From: CALGKJ01 sp049322695
GTDB lineage: Bacteria; Bacillota; Clostridia; Lutisporales; Lutisporaceae
Length of the DNA stretch: 64,000 nucleotides
NCBI GenBank assembly: GCA_049322695.1
Contig: JBMORW010000009.1
Location: 59,697 to 123,696 of the forward strand
Direction of reading: 5' to 3'
A program made the position numbers and the translations under genes. How positions within the stretch are numbered: the stretch's first letter is position 1; every line of letters begins with the position of its first letter. The notes beneath the pieces were generated by a model that had not been told where the DNA came from, did no database searches, and was given only the letters and a program-made list of their open reading frames with translations. Below, piece by piece: positions 41,601 through 51,859 of this stretch.

Positions 41601-44600
41601 ATGAAAATCAAAGAAAAGATAGCTTTATTATTAGTGATAATAATTTTGTTTAGTATCTTCCCAATAACAGAGAATCAAGCTGAATCCTTTAATAATGATG
41701 ATGATTTTCTACGATATCTAACAAGTGTCGGAGCACCACTAATCAATGACAATAGTAAGCCTGCGAGCAGGACTACCTTCAATATATATGGCTTAATAGT
41801 TTATGGAGAAATCACAGAAGTTAGCTCTAACCCCAAATGGTACAATCCTGACACAAAGAGAGAAGAGTATAAATGGTTAGGTTGGGACCGTACAGGAGAG
41901 CTTGTAACAAACACATATTACAAGAATACTGCAAGAGGCTCAAAAACACCGGCTGAATGGGAATATGTAGTAGTTGATCCGTTAGGCGTTTCCTGGCAAG
42001 CACAAATGGATGACGACCAAAAGCTGCACATGCAGAATTCAGATTTGTCCTATGAAGGCATAACATATCCTGGTCTTACAGCTACTAGCAGCAAACTAAG
42101 TGGTGGTAAAGCAAAACTACAGACAATGGCAACAATATTATCGGGTTTTTCTATCTATACTTTGCATCATGGCAATAATGGAAGCCAGTGGTATGCAACC
42201 TTAATGGGACCACCTATGGGCGGTAATACAAATTTGACTATGGGTTTGACAACTTTTGATGATAATAATAATGCTACAGATTATTTTGAAATGGAAGGCA
42301 ATAGCATTACTATAAAAGCTACTGCTGTAACAAATGTTATTCTTGACGGTCCATATGTGAAACCAAAGCATATGAGAACAGTACAAGCATGGTTTAAGAC
42401 AGGTGATTATACTGAGGTTAACGGTGAAACAACTGCAACACATACCAGGGAACTTACTTTTTACAGGGATAATCTTAATCCAGGTATGAACGACGTTAAG
42501 ATATATAGTTACGGCTATGCAGAATCAACCTTTGGTGATATATGGGCGGAAGTAAGTAAGACAAAAACCATCAAAATAAACGTATTATCCCCTAACCCTA
42601 CCCTTACAGCAACAATATCAGCCAAAGAAAATTTCACGGGCGATGAGAAGATAAAGCATGTCAGCGGCAACATTACTGTAGATTTATCCCTATCAGGAAC
42701 ACTCAGCGGATACACCAACACAGCCAATATAAAAGGCTGGAGACTTATGGGGAAGTTTTCAGACCAAACAACTCCCGTAGAATGGGAGCCCTCCTCATCA
42801 GGACTTACTAGCGCAGGTACAGCTGAATACAGTAAAACCTTCCAGATGGCAGTAGCAAACACAAAAATAACTGAAAAGCTTGCTTCGCAAAAGACATTCA
42901 AGCAATCATTCGAGGGTAAGGTAAGAGTAGAGTTCATAAAGCCTGTAATCACTTCAACCGGTACAATAACCTATCTTGAAGCCGACCTTTCCGATTATGT
43001 AGATATTTACAGAGATTCAGGACTTGCAGAATATACCTTCTATAAAGACTCAATTTCCCCTGAAAACAAGGTTGGTGACGATGAACAGATAATTGAAAAA
43101 AGCCCATATAAAATAAATGTTGCCACTCCATATATAGGACAAACAAATGGAATAAGATACACCACCATAAAAAGCATCAGCTACAGCGGAGATGCAGTAA
43201 GTGCTCCCGGTACCTGCAGCAATGGAACCAACATCACATTATCGAAGCCACAGAAAAACCTGAAAATAGATGTAGTATTTGAAAGCCCTGCTGTACCGGT
43301 CATAGAGCCCATACCACAGCCTCAGCCTCCCGTAAATAAACCTCCTCTTGCGTTCATTGATGCACCCAATTATGTATATGCCGGTGATGATTTTGAGTTC
43401 GACGGCTCAACCAGCCGGGATGAGGATGGAAGCATAGTAAGCTATGACTGGCTGCTTCCGGGAGCAAACACACCAACAAGCACTGCTTCAGGTGGAGAGA
43501 CATGGTTTACTGACGGAGGGGACAGAGATATTACTCTTACGGTAAGAGACAACGGAGGAGCAGAAGGTACAGCCACAAAAACTATACATGTACTGCCGCC
43601 TATACCTGTAGCTATTATGAAAGCTCTCGGCAACCTCAAAGAAAATAGGAAGGTTGTTCTCGATGCTTCTGCATCACGTGGGCAGGGTCATTATCCCATA
43701 AAATGGAACAGTACAGTGCTGACAGTCAATGCAGTGTCAGGTGGTACCAATGAGGACATACGCTACCACGGCATACTCAACGGTAACATGACCAAGGATG
43801 TGCTTTTCAGAAAAGCAGGCCAGTACAAGGTCAATCTCCATGTGTGGAATGAGAAGAACTGGGGAACAGCAGAAATAATCGTACCAATAGCACCAGACCT
43901 GGCACCTGTGGCTGACTTCTCCATAGCGACAAAGCATGTAAGGAATGAGAGTGGCAGTGCAATACTGGAGCTTATGGATACGTCATATTCACCTGACGGC
44001 GATACAATAGGCACAAGACTATTGTATGTATACTATGACTCTGACAACAACGGAGCCTTTGATGACCAGTACATAGTAATAAATACCGATAACTATACCG
44101 ACGGAGTAACACAGGCAGTAATGGCACCCTGGGGAGAGCTGCTGGAGGTCACAGTCAACAAGCCCATAGACAAAGCCCTTTCCTTCAATATAGAGACCAC
44201 CAGTGTCGGCAGATTCAAGTTCAACCTGCATGTCAGGGAGCAGTTCGGACAGGACACTATATCTGAGTTTGTCACAGAGGCAGACTATCGCACTGACGAC
44301 ACCTTTCTGGACAAGCCCGAAAGTGAAAAAACAGTAGAGGTAATCAACATTGCTCCTGTTACAGACGTAACCATGATAGACAGAAAGACCGTAGACCTTG
44401 TTGTTCTCACTGACTATACAGGCGCAAAATTGGCAGATTTGCAGAGCAAGCTTAATTCTCTAAAGGCAGCACAGCTTGAAAACAATTTGGATATAAAATT
44501 CACCATAGTAAATAACAGTACAAAGATAGGTACACAGCAAACCAATATTACTATGCGACAGTATGGGCGTATGATGAGGTTTCCATATTACAAAACAGGT

Positions 44601-47600
44601 TGGTTCCAAGACTATAGTACAGGACAGACAACTACCTATAACAACACGTATGTGGAAAATAGTACTCCTTATGAAAGCTGTATTGTGGCTGATGGTGACC
44701 CATTACCATCGTTTACAAAATCAAATAATTTCTCATGGAATAAGTCAGTATCAGCAGGAGAATACTTTTCTCCTTACCTATCGTACATTTATGATGAATA
44801 TCGATTTTATGATCCGAATAATTACGGCGGAACAGTAATGACAAACCAAATAAGCTATATGGCTGTCTGCCCCTGGTGGGGTCAACAGTGGACATATACA
44901 CTGTACGGAAATCCATATCCAAGCTTAGATAATTGGTGGACTCAAATAAACAGTTGGCAAGAACAAAAAACCTCTGACATATATGCTCTTGATTATAACA
45001 GTCTCAACAGTATCACCTTCAGAAGCAATGCAGAAAGACACATGCTCATAGTATCCGACAACACCAATACCATAAGCTACAACAAAACCTTCGGCAGCTA
45101 CTATCCTTTTGCAAATCTCAGGAAGGACAACCTGCTGAAGTACATACAGCTAAATAACATGAACTTATCCATGGTAATTCAAAACAGTGTTAAAAGTATC
45201 AACCTGAGCAGCTACACATTACAAAGCAATAACAGTATCATAAGCTACACCAATACAAGCAGCAAACAGGATATGACGCTGGATGAGCTTATAAGCTACG
45301 CACCGCAGGATGCAAAGCTATATAATACCGGCAATGTTGACAGAGCCTTGACGGATATAGCCTACGGCAATACAAAGCCGTCAAGTAACCTCGTAGACAT
45401 AGTGGTAGCCACAGACTATACTGGCAGCAAGCTTACAGAACTAAATAACAGGTTATCATCATTGCAAAACTCATTATCTGGCAATAACTATGATGTGTCT
45501 TATACCGTATTTGACACTGCAGATGCAGTGGCAATAGGGACTGGAACTACATCTAACATTAAAGTCTTTGCCGCAAGGAGTAACACAATAATTCAGAAAT
45601 CAAATGAAACTCTTGCCTGCGGATTAAACTCCGGCGGTCAGATAGATGACAGCTGCTATTATGTACAGACAGGCTGGCATTATGACAGATATGAGGATTA
45701 CTATTACCCTACATACACTTACTATAATCAACATATTTCCACTCCCAAAACAATAAACATAAGCAATATTAAAAAAGTAGATTCAGACGGAAATATGGTA
45801 TTTTATCTAAAAAATGATGGAACACTGTGGGTAACAGGCACGGACAATGGTTATTTTGGCACAATAACCCCAGAAGGTCAGACAAAGTTCACTACTCCGA
45901 CACAACACCCATTTGGTTTAGGTGTTACTGATTTTAGCATAGGATGGAATGGTATACTCTTTCAAAAGGGAAACAGTATTTTTGTAATTGGTGAGAATAG
46001 CTATTACAAATATGGAGTGGGAGAAGCTGTTCAGCGTTATACTACTCCAACAAATATTTATTCTGGTTCAAATATAACTTCTGTATCAATGAGCGATGCA
46101 GCCCTTTTTATAGTCGACAATGGCAGACTATATGGAGCTGGTTATCGACCATATTTGGGTATAGGAAGTAGCGAAGGAACGTCCGCATCTTATCGTCAAC
46201 AAATCACCAATTTCACAGACGTAAAGAAAGTATTAACCAATGGCTCACGCACACTTATTTTACGTGATGACGGTACTGTATGGGCAACCGGGGATAATTC
46301 CAGTGGTTCTCTTGGTGTCGGCGGTACTGATTATAAATATTCATTTACACAGGTTCAAAATCTATCTAATGTGGTAGATATATACCTTGGTTATAGACAT
46401 TGTGCTGCAAAAACAAAAGACGGAAATTTTTATATTTGGGGAGATAATGGCGGTGGTCAAATACGGGGTTATATTGGATATTCAAATACTTATTCAACAC
46501 CGATAGACCTGGATTCTCTCATTGCTTCTTTAGGCATAAACGAAAAAGTAAAAGAGGTGTCACTAAGCAACAATCAAACCTTCATAACCACAATGAGCGG
46601 CAAAATTTATGCAACAGGAACCAACTCATATGGACAACTGGGACTTGGATACGTGCACAATTACACTGACAAATACGAAAAACTTAATGTTGAGGAAAGC
46701 ATGCAAGTAAATATCAATGCTCCAGACACCGCAGCAATACTGAATTACCCAGTCAGAGACAATTCAAAAAGATACTTCATAACAGCTTTTGAGGGTAGTG
46801 GTGTAGACTATTCAGGTTCATATGGAAGTTATTATGGGTTTGGAAGTCTTACGACAAACTTTGCAGACCAGCTGAAAGCTAACGGATACGAGTTCTTTGG
46901 AACAGCAAAAGAAGATATTAAAAACTTCAAACTGACTTCACCAAGTATAAGTGCGACAATACAAGACCTATCTTTAAATCAGCTGCTGTCCAAAAACACA
47001 GAAGGCGGAGGCTGGTACAGCGGCTTTGCCAAAATAGCAGATGTGATACAAAACCGTTATAAGCAGCCGTATATAGACACCTCAAGTGATGTCCTGACTG
47101 TTATTATGGGCGAACCTATAGAATACAGAGCCTTTTACAGTGACTATGAAAACGATATGAGATATGCTGACAGGTGGACTTATGAGCATGACGAGACATA
47201 CTTTGAGAACAGTCTGGGAAAAGCCATATTCCACAATATACCTCAGACACTGCCCATCAGTATGTTTGATAAGCCGGGGTATTACAATGTAAAATACTCG
47301 GCTCGTGACAACCCGAAGGATGATGATAATTTTGACAGCTACAGACTATGGTCCAAGGAAGCAGCAATACCCATGATAGTGCACAGGCGGCCCATAGCGG
47401 AGTTTTCGCTGGGAATGAGCTACAACAGCAGCATGGGGCAATTTGTCCCCCATATAAGCGAAACAAGCTACGACCTGGATCACATGTCTCAGCCTGACCG
47501 TGGTATAGTGGAAAAGGAATGGCGCTGGAAGCTCAATACAGATACGGTATGGCAGCTGGGACAGCCAGCCGTAATAGAGCGGGGCAAGCTATATCTGGTG

Positions 47601-48896
47601 CAGCTGCGTGTAAAGGATATGGAGGGCGCCTGGTCTGCAGAGCTGGTAAAGGATATCGGCATACCTGATATATTTGTAGAAGCTATGCCCCAGTATAGAA
47701 GCTGGAGCAATCAGGATGTAAATGTCAGCGTCATAAGCGGGGTAATAGGTGCAGCCTTCAGCTATATACAGTATCGCTGGACAAACAGTACCGCAAAGCC
47801 TGCAAGCGGCTGGTCGACCATGTATCAGCAGAGCTTCAGCCTTACACAAAGCTCCACAGGCATACATTATCTGCATCTTGAGCTGGTATGCACCAATGGT
47901 ACGAGATACTACATATACAGGGGTCCCTATCAGATAGATAAGATTGCACCTGTGATAGTTCCTGATATGCCAAATGCAGAAACCAGTGAGCCCCTTAATC
48001 TCAATGTAAATGTATCGGACATAGGCGGAAGCGGTCTCAAGCAGGTAAGCTACAAATGGTCCTTAAGCGATATAAAGCCTGCAGAGGGCTGGAACACTGC
48101 CTATGGAAGCTTTTCTACCCTGCAGCAGGACAACGGCATATGGTATCTGCATGTTGAGGCGGAGGACAATGCGGGCAACATCACCTACGGCTGTCTGGGA
48201 AGCTACAAGGTCAACACCTGCAAGCTGGAAGGCTTCAGAGTGGTCATGGTGAGAGACCTGCATCTGGAAAGCTATTACTATAATGATGCTACAGGCAAAT
48301 TCACAGACAGGCCAATATATGCAGAGGATATGGCGGTAGACGGCTCCAGCTTCGGCAGCGGCTTTATAGACAGCCTTACCAAGGGCTATATGTTTGAGTT
48401 TGAGATAGATTCCACCGGATTTAACGATGCTTTTGACACAATAGAGATAGAGCCGCATTTTTATACCTGCGACAGCTTCAGCCGTGACTCTGATGAGCGG
48501 GAGCTGTACTGGGAGGACGGGCGTCACAGACTCTGGAAGGCAGGAGAAAGCGGACATGCACCCTGGAAAACCATAATACTGCGAGCGGAAAACAGAACAA
48601 TAACAGACACACATAAGGCTGTCTGGAGAGGAAGCTACCTGATACCGGGCACAGCCTGGGCAGTACCTGTGGGCACTTCAGCAGCCGATGCCAAAGCTCA
48701 TAACCTCAAAAGAGATATAATAGTAAGCTTCCAAATAAAAGGCTTCAAAAACAGCGAGCTCAAATTTGACTACACTCAAGACCAATGGCCCATAGAAGCC
48801 CCAAACCCAAGACACCCGTATAAAATAGGGGATGTGATAAGGTATGGATGGGACAAGAACTGTCTTGACGACAAGAAGGTAATCAGAAATAGATAG
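41601..48896 (+). CDS. 2431-aa multidomain surface protein (PKD, vWA-like, RCC1 propeller)
   Basis: An exported protein with a signal peptide of about 29 residues. A beta-rich N-terminal part (about 30-560) is followed by a Pro-rich hinge (PQPQPPVNKPP) and a PKD domain (about 585-665, with FDGSTSRDEDGSIVSYDW). Two related vWA-like modules start with VDLVVLTDYTGAKL (about 930) and VDIVVATDYTGSKL (about 1265). The second seems interrupted by an RCC1-type beta-propeller (about 1385-1695, repeats such as DGTVWATGDNSSGSLGVG and GKIYATGTNSYGQLGLG). Two Ig-like repeats (about 2025-2205) and an unassigned C-terminal domain follow. No SLH or sortase signal is seen. Boundaries are estimates. Confidence 0.8.
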   Translation: MKIKEKIALLLVIIILFSIFPITENQAESFNNDDDFLRYLTSVGAPLINDNSKPASRTTFNIYGLIVYGEITEVSSNPKWYNPDTKREEYKWLGWDRTGELVTNTYYKNTARGSKTPAEWEYVVVDPLGVSWQAQMDDDQKLHMQNSDLSYEGITYPGLTATSSKLSGGKAKLQTMATILSGFSIYTLHHGNNGSQWYATLMGPPMGGNTNLTMGLTTFDDNNNATDYFEMEGNSITIKATAVTNVILDGPYVKPKHMRTVQAWFKTGDYTEVNGETTATHTRELTFYRDNLNPGMNDVKIYSYGYAESTFGDIWAEVSKTKTIKINVLSPNPTLTATISAKENFTGDEKIKHVSGNITVDLSLSGTLSGYTNTANIKGWRLMGKFSDQTTPVEWEPSSSGLTSAGTAEYSKTFQMAVANTKITEKLASQKTFKQSFEGKVRVEFIKPVITSTGTITYLEADLSDYVDIYRDSGLAEYTFYKDSISPENKVGDDEQIIEKSPYKINVATPYIGQTNGIRYTTIKSISYSGDAVSAPGTCSNGTNITLSKPQKNLKIDVVFESPAVPVIEPIPQPQPPVNKPPLAFIDAPNYVYAGDDFEFDGSTSRDEDGSIVSYDWLLPGANTPTSTASGGETWFTDGGDRDITLTVRDNGGAEGTATKTIHVLPPIPVAIMKALGNLKENRKVVLDASASRGQGHYPIKWNSTVLTVNAVSGGTNEDIRYHGILNGNMTKDVLFRKAGQYKVNLHVWNEKNWGTAEIIVPIAPDLAPVADFSIATKHVRNESGSAILELMDTSYSPDGDTIGTRLLYVYYDSDNNGAFDDQYIVINTDNYTDGVTQAVMAPWGELLEVTVNKPIDKALSFNIETTSVGRFKFNLHVREQFGQDTISEFVTEADYRTDDTFLDKPESEKTVEVINIAPVTDVTMIDRKTVDLVVLTDYTGAKLADLQSKLNSLKAAQLENNLDIKFTIVNNSTKIGTQQTNITMRQYGRMMRFPYYKTGWFQDYSTGQTTTYNNTYVENSTPYESCIVADGDPLPSFTKSNNFSWNKSVSAGEYFSPYLSYIYDEYRFYDPNNYGGTVMTNQISYMAVCPWWGQQWTYTLYGNPYPSLDNWWTQINSWQEQKTSDIYALDYNSLNSITFRSNAERHMLIVSDNTNTISYNKTFGSYYPFANLRKDNLLKYIQLNNMNLSMVIQNSVKSINLSSYTLQSNNSIISYTNTSSKQDMTLDELISYAPQDAKLYNTGNVDRALTDIAYGNTKPSSNLVDIVVATDYTGSKLTELNNRLSSLQNSLSGNNYDVSYTVFDTADAVAIGTGTTSNIKVFAARSNTIIQKSNETLACGLNSGGQIDDSCYYVQTGWHYDRYEDYYYPTYTYYNQHISTPKTINISNIKKVDSDGNMVFYLKNDGTLWVTGTDNGYFGTITPEGQTKFTTPTQHPFGLGVTDFSIGWNGILFQKGNSIFVIGENSYYKYGVGEAVQRYTTPTNIYSGSNITSVSMSDAALFIVDNGRLYGAGYRPYLGIGSSEGTSASYRQQITNFTDVKKVLTNGSRTLILRDDGTVWATGDNSSGSLGVGGTDYKYSFTQVQNLSNVVDIYLGYRHCAAKTKDGNFYIWGDNGGGQIRGYIGYSNTYSTPIDLDSLIASLGINEKVKEVSLSNNQTFITTMSGKIYATGTNSYGQLGLGYVHNYTDKYEKLNVEESMQVNINAPDTAAILNYPVRDNSKRYFITAFEGSGVDYSGSYGSYYGFGSLTTNFADQLKANGYEFFGTAKEDIKNFKLTSPSISATIQDLSLNQLLSKNTEGGGWYSGFAKIADVIQNRYKQPYIDTSSDVLTVIMGEPIEYRAFYSDYENDMRYADRWTYEHDETYFENSLGKAIFHNIPQTLPISMFDKPGYYNVKYSARDNPKDDDNFDSYRLWSKEAAIPMIVHRRPIAEFSLGMSYNSSMGQFVPHISETSYDLDHMSQPDRGIVEKEWRWKLNTDTVWQLGQPAVIERGKLYLVQLRVKDMEGAWSAELVKDIGIPDIFVEAMPQYRSWSNQDVNVSVISGVIGAAFSYIQYRWTNSTAKPASGWSTMYQQSFSLTQSSTGIHYLHLELVCTNGTRYYIYRGPYQIDKIAPVIVPDMPNAETSEPLNLNVNVSDIGGSGLKQVSYKWSLSDIKPAEGWNTAYGSFSTLQQDNGIWYLHVEAEDNAGNITYGCLGSYKVNTCKLEGFRVVMVRDLHLESYYYNDATGKFTDRPIYAEDMAVDGSSFGSGFIDSLTKGYMFEFEIDSTGFNDAFDTIEIEPHFYTCDSFSRDSDERELYWEDGRHRLWKAGESGHAPWKTIILRAENRTITDTHKAVWRGSYLIPGTAWAVPVGTSAADAKAHNLKRDIIVSFQIKGFKNSELKFDYTQDQWPIEAPNPRHPYKIGDVIRYGWDKNCLDDKKVIRNR

Positions 48897-48900
48897 TAAC

Positions 48901-48965
48901 AGTTTTTGTTGCGGGTTACGAGTGCCGCTTATACTAAGCAGACGAGTTGCGAGAGTTGAGATAGG
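48901..48965. repeat. Heptad-type repeat with GCTTATACTAAGC dyad
   Basis: GTTGCGGGTTACGAG at the left and GACGAGTTGCGAG at the right flank GCTTATACTAAGC, a dyad also present at 36.3 kb (GCTTATGCTAAGC). The arms point the same way, unlike most copies. Confidence 0.7.
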
Positions 48966-49000
48966 CATTGGTGCACTAAAACAATAAACAGAGGTGAAAA

Positions 49001-49345
49001 ATGAGTAGAAGTAATTTTATGGAATTGAAAGTATTGCAGGATGCTAAAGAAATAGCAGTAATAATTTGTTAGATCACAGAAGAATCTAGATTGAGCAGAG
49101 ATTACTCATTATAAGAGCAAATTAGAAGATCTGCTGTTAGCATAGCCAGCAATATTGCAGAAGGAAATGATAGAGAATCTAATAAAAAATTTATCAGGTA
49201 TCTGTATATCTCAAAAGGCTCTGGTGCTGAGTTGGCTACACAGATTATTACAGCTAAGGATATTGGTTATTTAAGTAATGAAGTCACTAGCAAGCTTATT
49301 CAAACGATATCAGCAAATTCAAGGATGATAGGTTTATTAATATAA
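49001..49345 (+). pseudogene. Broken S23-type four-helix-bundle protein gene
   Basis: ATG 49001 has GAGGTG upstream. The frame (115 codons) aligns along its length with the intact gene at 51860, sharing EQIRRSAVSIASNIAEGNDR (intact: DQIRRSAVSIPSNIAEGNDR) and YLYISKGS. It has in-frame stops TAG at 49070-49072 and TAA at 49112-49114, before the final TAA at 49343-49345. Both stops fall where the intact copy has Lys. It is therefore a decayed paralog of the family first found inside 23S rRNA genes. Confidence 0.85.
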
Positions 49346-49373
49346 TCACTGAGTGGTAAAGAATAAAATAAAA

Positions 49374-49408
49374 TAAAAAAAGCAATGAATAAACATTGCT
49401 TTTTTGCT
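49374..49408 (+). terminator. Rho-independent terminator
   Basis: AAAAAAGCAATG (ending 49387) pairs with CATTGCTTTTTT (49394-49405), followed by further T-rich sequence. It ends the giant-gene region. Confidence 0.85.
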
Positions 49409-49701
49409 TTATTTTTAGTACAATAAACAAGTTAATGAAAAAATATTAAAAAAAGACATACTTCGACTTAGTATACCATATTTAACGTTGGAATTTAATA
49501 ATACTATATAAATAACTTAATGTCAATACTTGCTCTAGAATTTATTTTATATTTTAGAATAAAGGTGAGCAAGCTAGAATCACAATAATTGACAATGCTC
49601 CGGAGAAATACTTAGGAAAGCTCGCAACCCGAAACTCGAAACCAAAAACTAACATCGCTTTCACTTTTTTAAATAAATTATTTTCATTGGAGGAAAAAAT
49701 A
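49409..49701. other. AT-rich region before pyrG, with half of a heptad repeat
   Basis: No gene is seen. CTCGCAACCCGAAACTCGAA at about 49620-49640 is a right-arm fragment of the CGTAACC-class repeat without a clear left arm. The pyrG promoter was not identified. Confidence 0.5.
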
Positions 49702-51321
49702 ATGAACACAAATTGTACCAAATACATCTTCGTTACCGGCGGTGTTGTGTCGTCACTGGGTAAGGGCATTACGGCTGCATCCCTGGGAAGGCTTCTGACC
49801 AGCCGCGGGCTAAAGGTGGCACTGCAGAAGATTGACCCTTATCTCAACATCGACCCGGGTACAATGTCCCCTTATCAGCATGGTGAAGTATTCGTTACAG
49901 ACGACGGCGGTGAAACAGACCTGGATTTGGGACATTATGAGAGATTTACGGATATCAGTCTGACCAAGAACAGCAACGTAACCACAGGCAAGATATATTG
50001 GTCCGTCATAAGCAAGGAGCGCAAGGGCGACTATCTGGGAGGAACTGTTCAGGTCATACCTCACATTACAAATGAGATTAAGTCAAGAGTATACAGGGTA
50101 GCCAAGGAATCCGGCCCTGACGTGGTTATCACCGAAATAGGCGGTACAGTCGGCGACATAGAGAGCCTGCCGTTTTTGGAGGCCATAAGACAGATAAAAT
50201 ATGAAGTTGGAAGAGAAAATGTACTTTTTGTACATGTCACACTTGTACCCTACCTGTCCAAGGCAGGGGAGCTGAAGACCAAGCCTACGCAGCACAGCGT
50301 TAAGGAGCTCAGGAGCATAGGTATTCAGCCCGACATAATAGTATGCCGTACAGAGCAGCCTCTTAACAGGGATCTCAAGGACAAGATAGGTCTTTTCTGC
50401 AATCTTGACGGTGAGTCAGTAGTGCAGAATCTGGATGCCGATAATCTATACGAGGTTCCTCTCATGCTGTATAAGGAAGGACTGGATAAACTGGTCATAA
50501 AGAAGCTTGGGCTCAAATGCGGAGAAGCTGATCTGGCTGAGTGGAAGGAAATAGTGAACAAGATAAAGTCACCTAAGCATAAGGTTACAATAGCGCTGGT
50601 AGGCAAATACGTGGAGCTGCACGATGCATACATGTCCGTAGCAGAAGCTCTGGGACACGGGGGTATCGCCAACGATTCCAAGGTAGAGATACGCTGGGTG
50701 CACTCAGAGGAAATCACAGAGAACAATATAGAAGAATACCTGAAGGATGCAGACGGCATCATAGTACCGGGAGGCTTCGGCCCGAGAGGCATAGAAGGCA
50801 AGATACTCACTGCAAAATATGCCAGAGAGAATAAGATACCGTACTTCGGAATATGCCTGGGTATGCAGGTACAGGTAATAGAATTTGCAAGAAACGTACT
50901 GAAGCTGGAAGCGGCACACAGCACAGAGCTGGATGAAGAAACACCCTTCGGAGTCATACATCTCATGCCGGAGCAGGAGGATATAGACGAAAAGGGCGGC
51001 ACAATGAGACTGGGCATATACCCCTGCAAGATAGCCGAAAGTACAAAGGCTCTGGAAGCCTACGGCGAAGAGCTGATTTTTGAGAGACACAGACACCGCT
51101 ATGAGTTCAACAATGAGTTCAGAGAAGCAATGGTGAAGAAGGGTCTCACCATAAGCGGCCTGTCACCGGACGAAAGGCTTGTAGAGATGGTGGAGCTCAA
51201 GGAGCACCCATGGTATGTGGGAGTACAGTTCCACCCCGAGTTCAAGTCAAGACCAAACAGACCGCACCCGCTATTCAGGGAGTTTATAAGGGCAGCATTA
51301 AGTTTGCGATTAAGTAAGTAG
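49702..51321 (+). CDS. pyrG: CTP synthase
   Basis: Makes CTP from UTP, ATP and glutamine, the last step of pyrimidine nucleotide synthesis. ATG 49702 is used because GGAGG (49689-49693) is eight bases upstream; an in-frame TTG at 49687 overlaps it. The 539-aa length is normal. The N-terminal synthetase domain has FVTGGVVSSLGKGITAASLG and DPYLNIDPGTMSPYQHGEVF. The glutaminase domain has the nucleophile Cys in FGICLGMQ and the His-Glu pair in VGVQFHPEF. It is a housekeeping gene set between surface-protein clusters. Confidence 0.98.
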   Translation: MNTNCTKYIFVTGGVVSSLGKGITAASLGRLLTSRGLKVALQKIDPYLNIDPGTMSPYQHGEVFVTDDGGETDLDLGHYERFTDISLTKNSNVTTGKIYWSVISKERKGDYLGGTVQVIPHITNEIKSRVYRVAKESGPDVVITEIGGTVGDIESLPFLEAIRQIKYEVGRENVLFVHVTLVPYLSKAGELKTKPTQHSVKELRSIGIQPDIIVCRTEQPLNRDLKDKIGLFCNLDGESVVQNLDADNLYEVPLMLYKEGLDKLVIKKLGLKCGEADLAEWKEIVNKIKSPKHKVTIALVGKYVELHDAYMSVAEALGHGGIANDSKVEIRWVHSEEITENNIEEYLKDADGIIVPGGFGPRGIEGKILTAKYARENKIPYFGICLGMQVQVIEFARNVLKLEAAHSTELDEETPFGVIHLMPEQEDIDEKGGTMRLGIYPCKIAESTKALEAYGEELIFERHRHRYEFNNEFREAMVKKGLTISGLSPDERLVEMVELKEHPWYVGVQFHPEFKSRPNRPHPLFREFIRAALSLRLSK

Positions 51322-51327
51322 AGCGGG

Positions 51328-51358
51328 TACGCTACTGGCTACTGGCCACTGGCTTATC
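51328..51358. repeat. Short heptad-family fragment after pyrG
   Basis: CTACTGGCTACTGGCCACTGG has a 7-bp period. No inverse arm is seen before the terminator. Confidence 0.6.
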
Positions 51359-51394
51359 TCTTCTGTAAAGCTCTTAAGTGAATATATGATATTT

Positions 51395-51431
51395 AAATAT
51401 CCTCAGGAGGCAATGCCCTGAGGATATTTTA
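51395..51431 (+). terminator. Rho-independent terminator of pyrG
   Basis: AAATATCCTCAGG (51395-51407) pairs with CCTGAGGATATTT (51417-51429). Confidence 0.85.
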
Positions 51432-51503
51432 CTTGTTTAAAGAATACATGGTTATCTCAGTTCTCAAGTTCTTTTGCTGACAATCAAATATTTGTAATTT
51501 CAA

Positions 51504-51533
51504 TTAACATTTATTACCTGCTTATGGTATAAT
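51504..51533 (+). promoter_or_regulatory. Sigma-A promoter of the coiled-coil/S23 pair
   Basis: TTAACA (51504-51509), 18 bases, then TATAAT (51528-51533) preceded by TGG. Confidence 0.65.
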
Positions 51534-51563
51534 AACCTTAATTATATATAAGGAAGTGATACT

Positions 51564-51857
51564 TTGGATACAGAAACCAGACAAATGTTTAAGCTGATAC
51601 TGGATAAGTTTGAAAAAATAGATGAGAGATTTGATAGTATTGATGAAAGATTTAATAAGGTGGATGAGCGTTTTGACAAATTCGATTTGCGAATGGATTG
51701 TCTAGAAAATGAAGTCAAGGAATTGCGATTGGAGCTGAAAGATGGCATCAAAGGACTAGATGGCAAGATGCATTTTATCTATAATATGCTTTCCTCAGAT
51801 ATAAATGAGCTTAAGACTAATCCAAAGTCAAGATATTCTATTATAAAGGAAGATTAG
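51564..51857 (+). CDS. Small coiled-coil protein with heptad repeats
   Basis: A 97-aa protein with a TTG start and AGGAAGTG upstream. Residues about 16-40 consist of near-identical 7-residue units (IDERFDS, IDERFNK, VDERFDK), a canonical heptad coiled coil, followed by a charged helix (ENEVKELRLELKD). No signal or membrane segment is present, so it is cytoplasmic. Small proteins of this kind are common and poorly characterised in Firmicutes. It lies two bases before the S23-type gene and is surely co-transcribed with it. Confidence 0.75.
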   Translation: MDTETRQMFKLILDKFEKIDERFDSIDERFNKVDERFDKFDLRMDCLENEVKELRLELKDGIKGLDGKMHFIYNMLSSDINELKTNPKSRYSIIKED

Positions 51858-51859
51858 CT

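Noticed and set aside
49001..49345. Stop-codon readthrough or recoding in the S23-like frame
   Set aside because: Two different stop codons (TAG and TAA) in a short gene with an intact paralog nearby are explained more simply by decay. No Sec or Pyl signals were seen.
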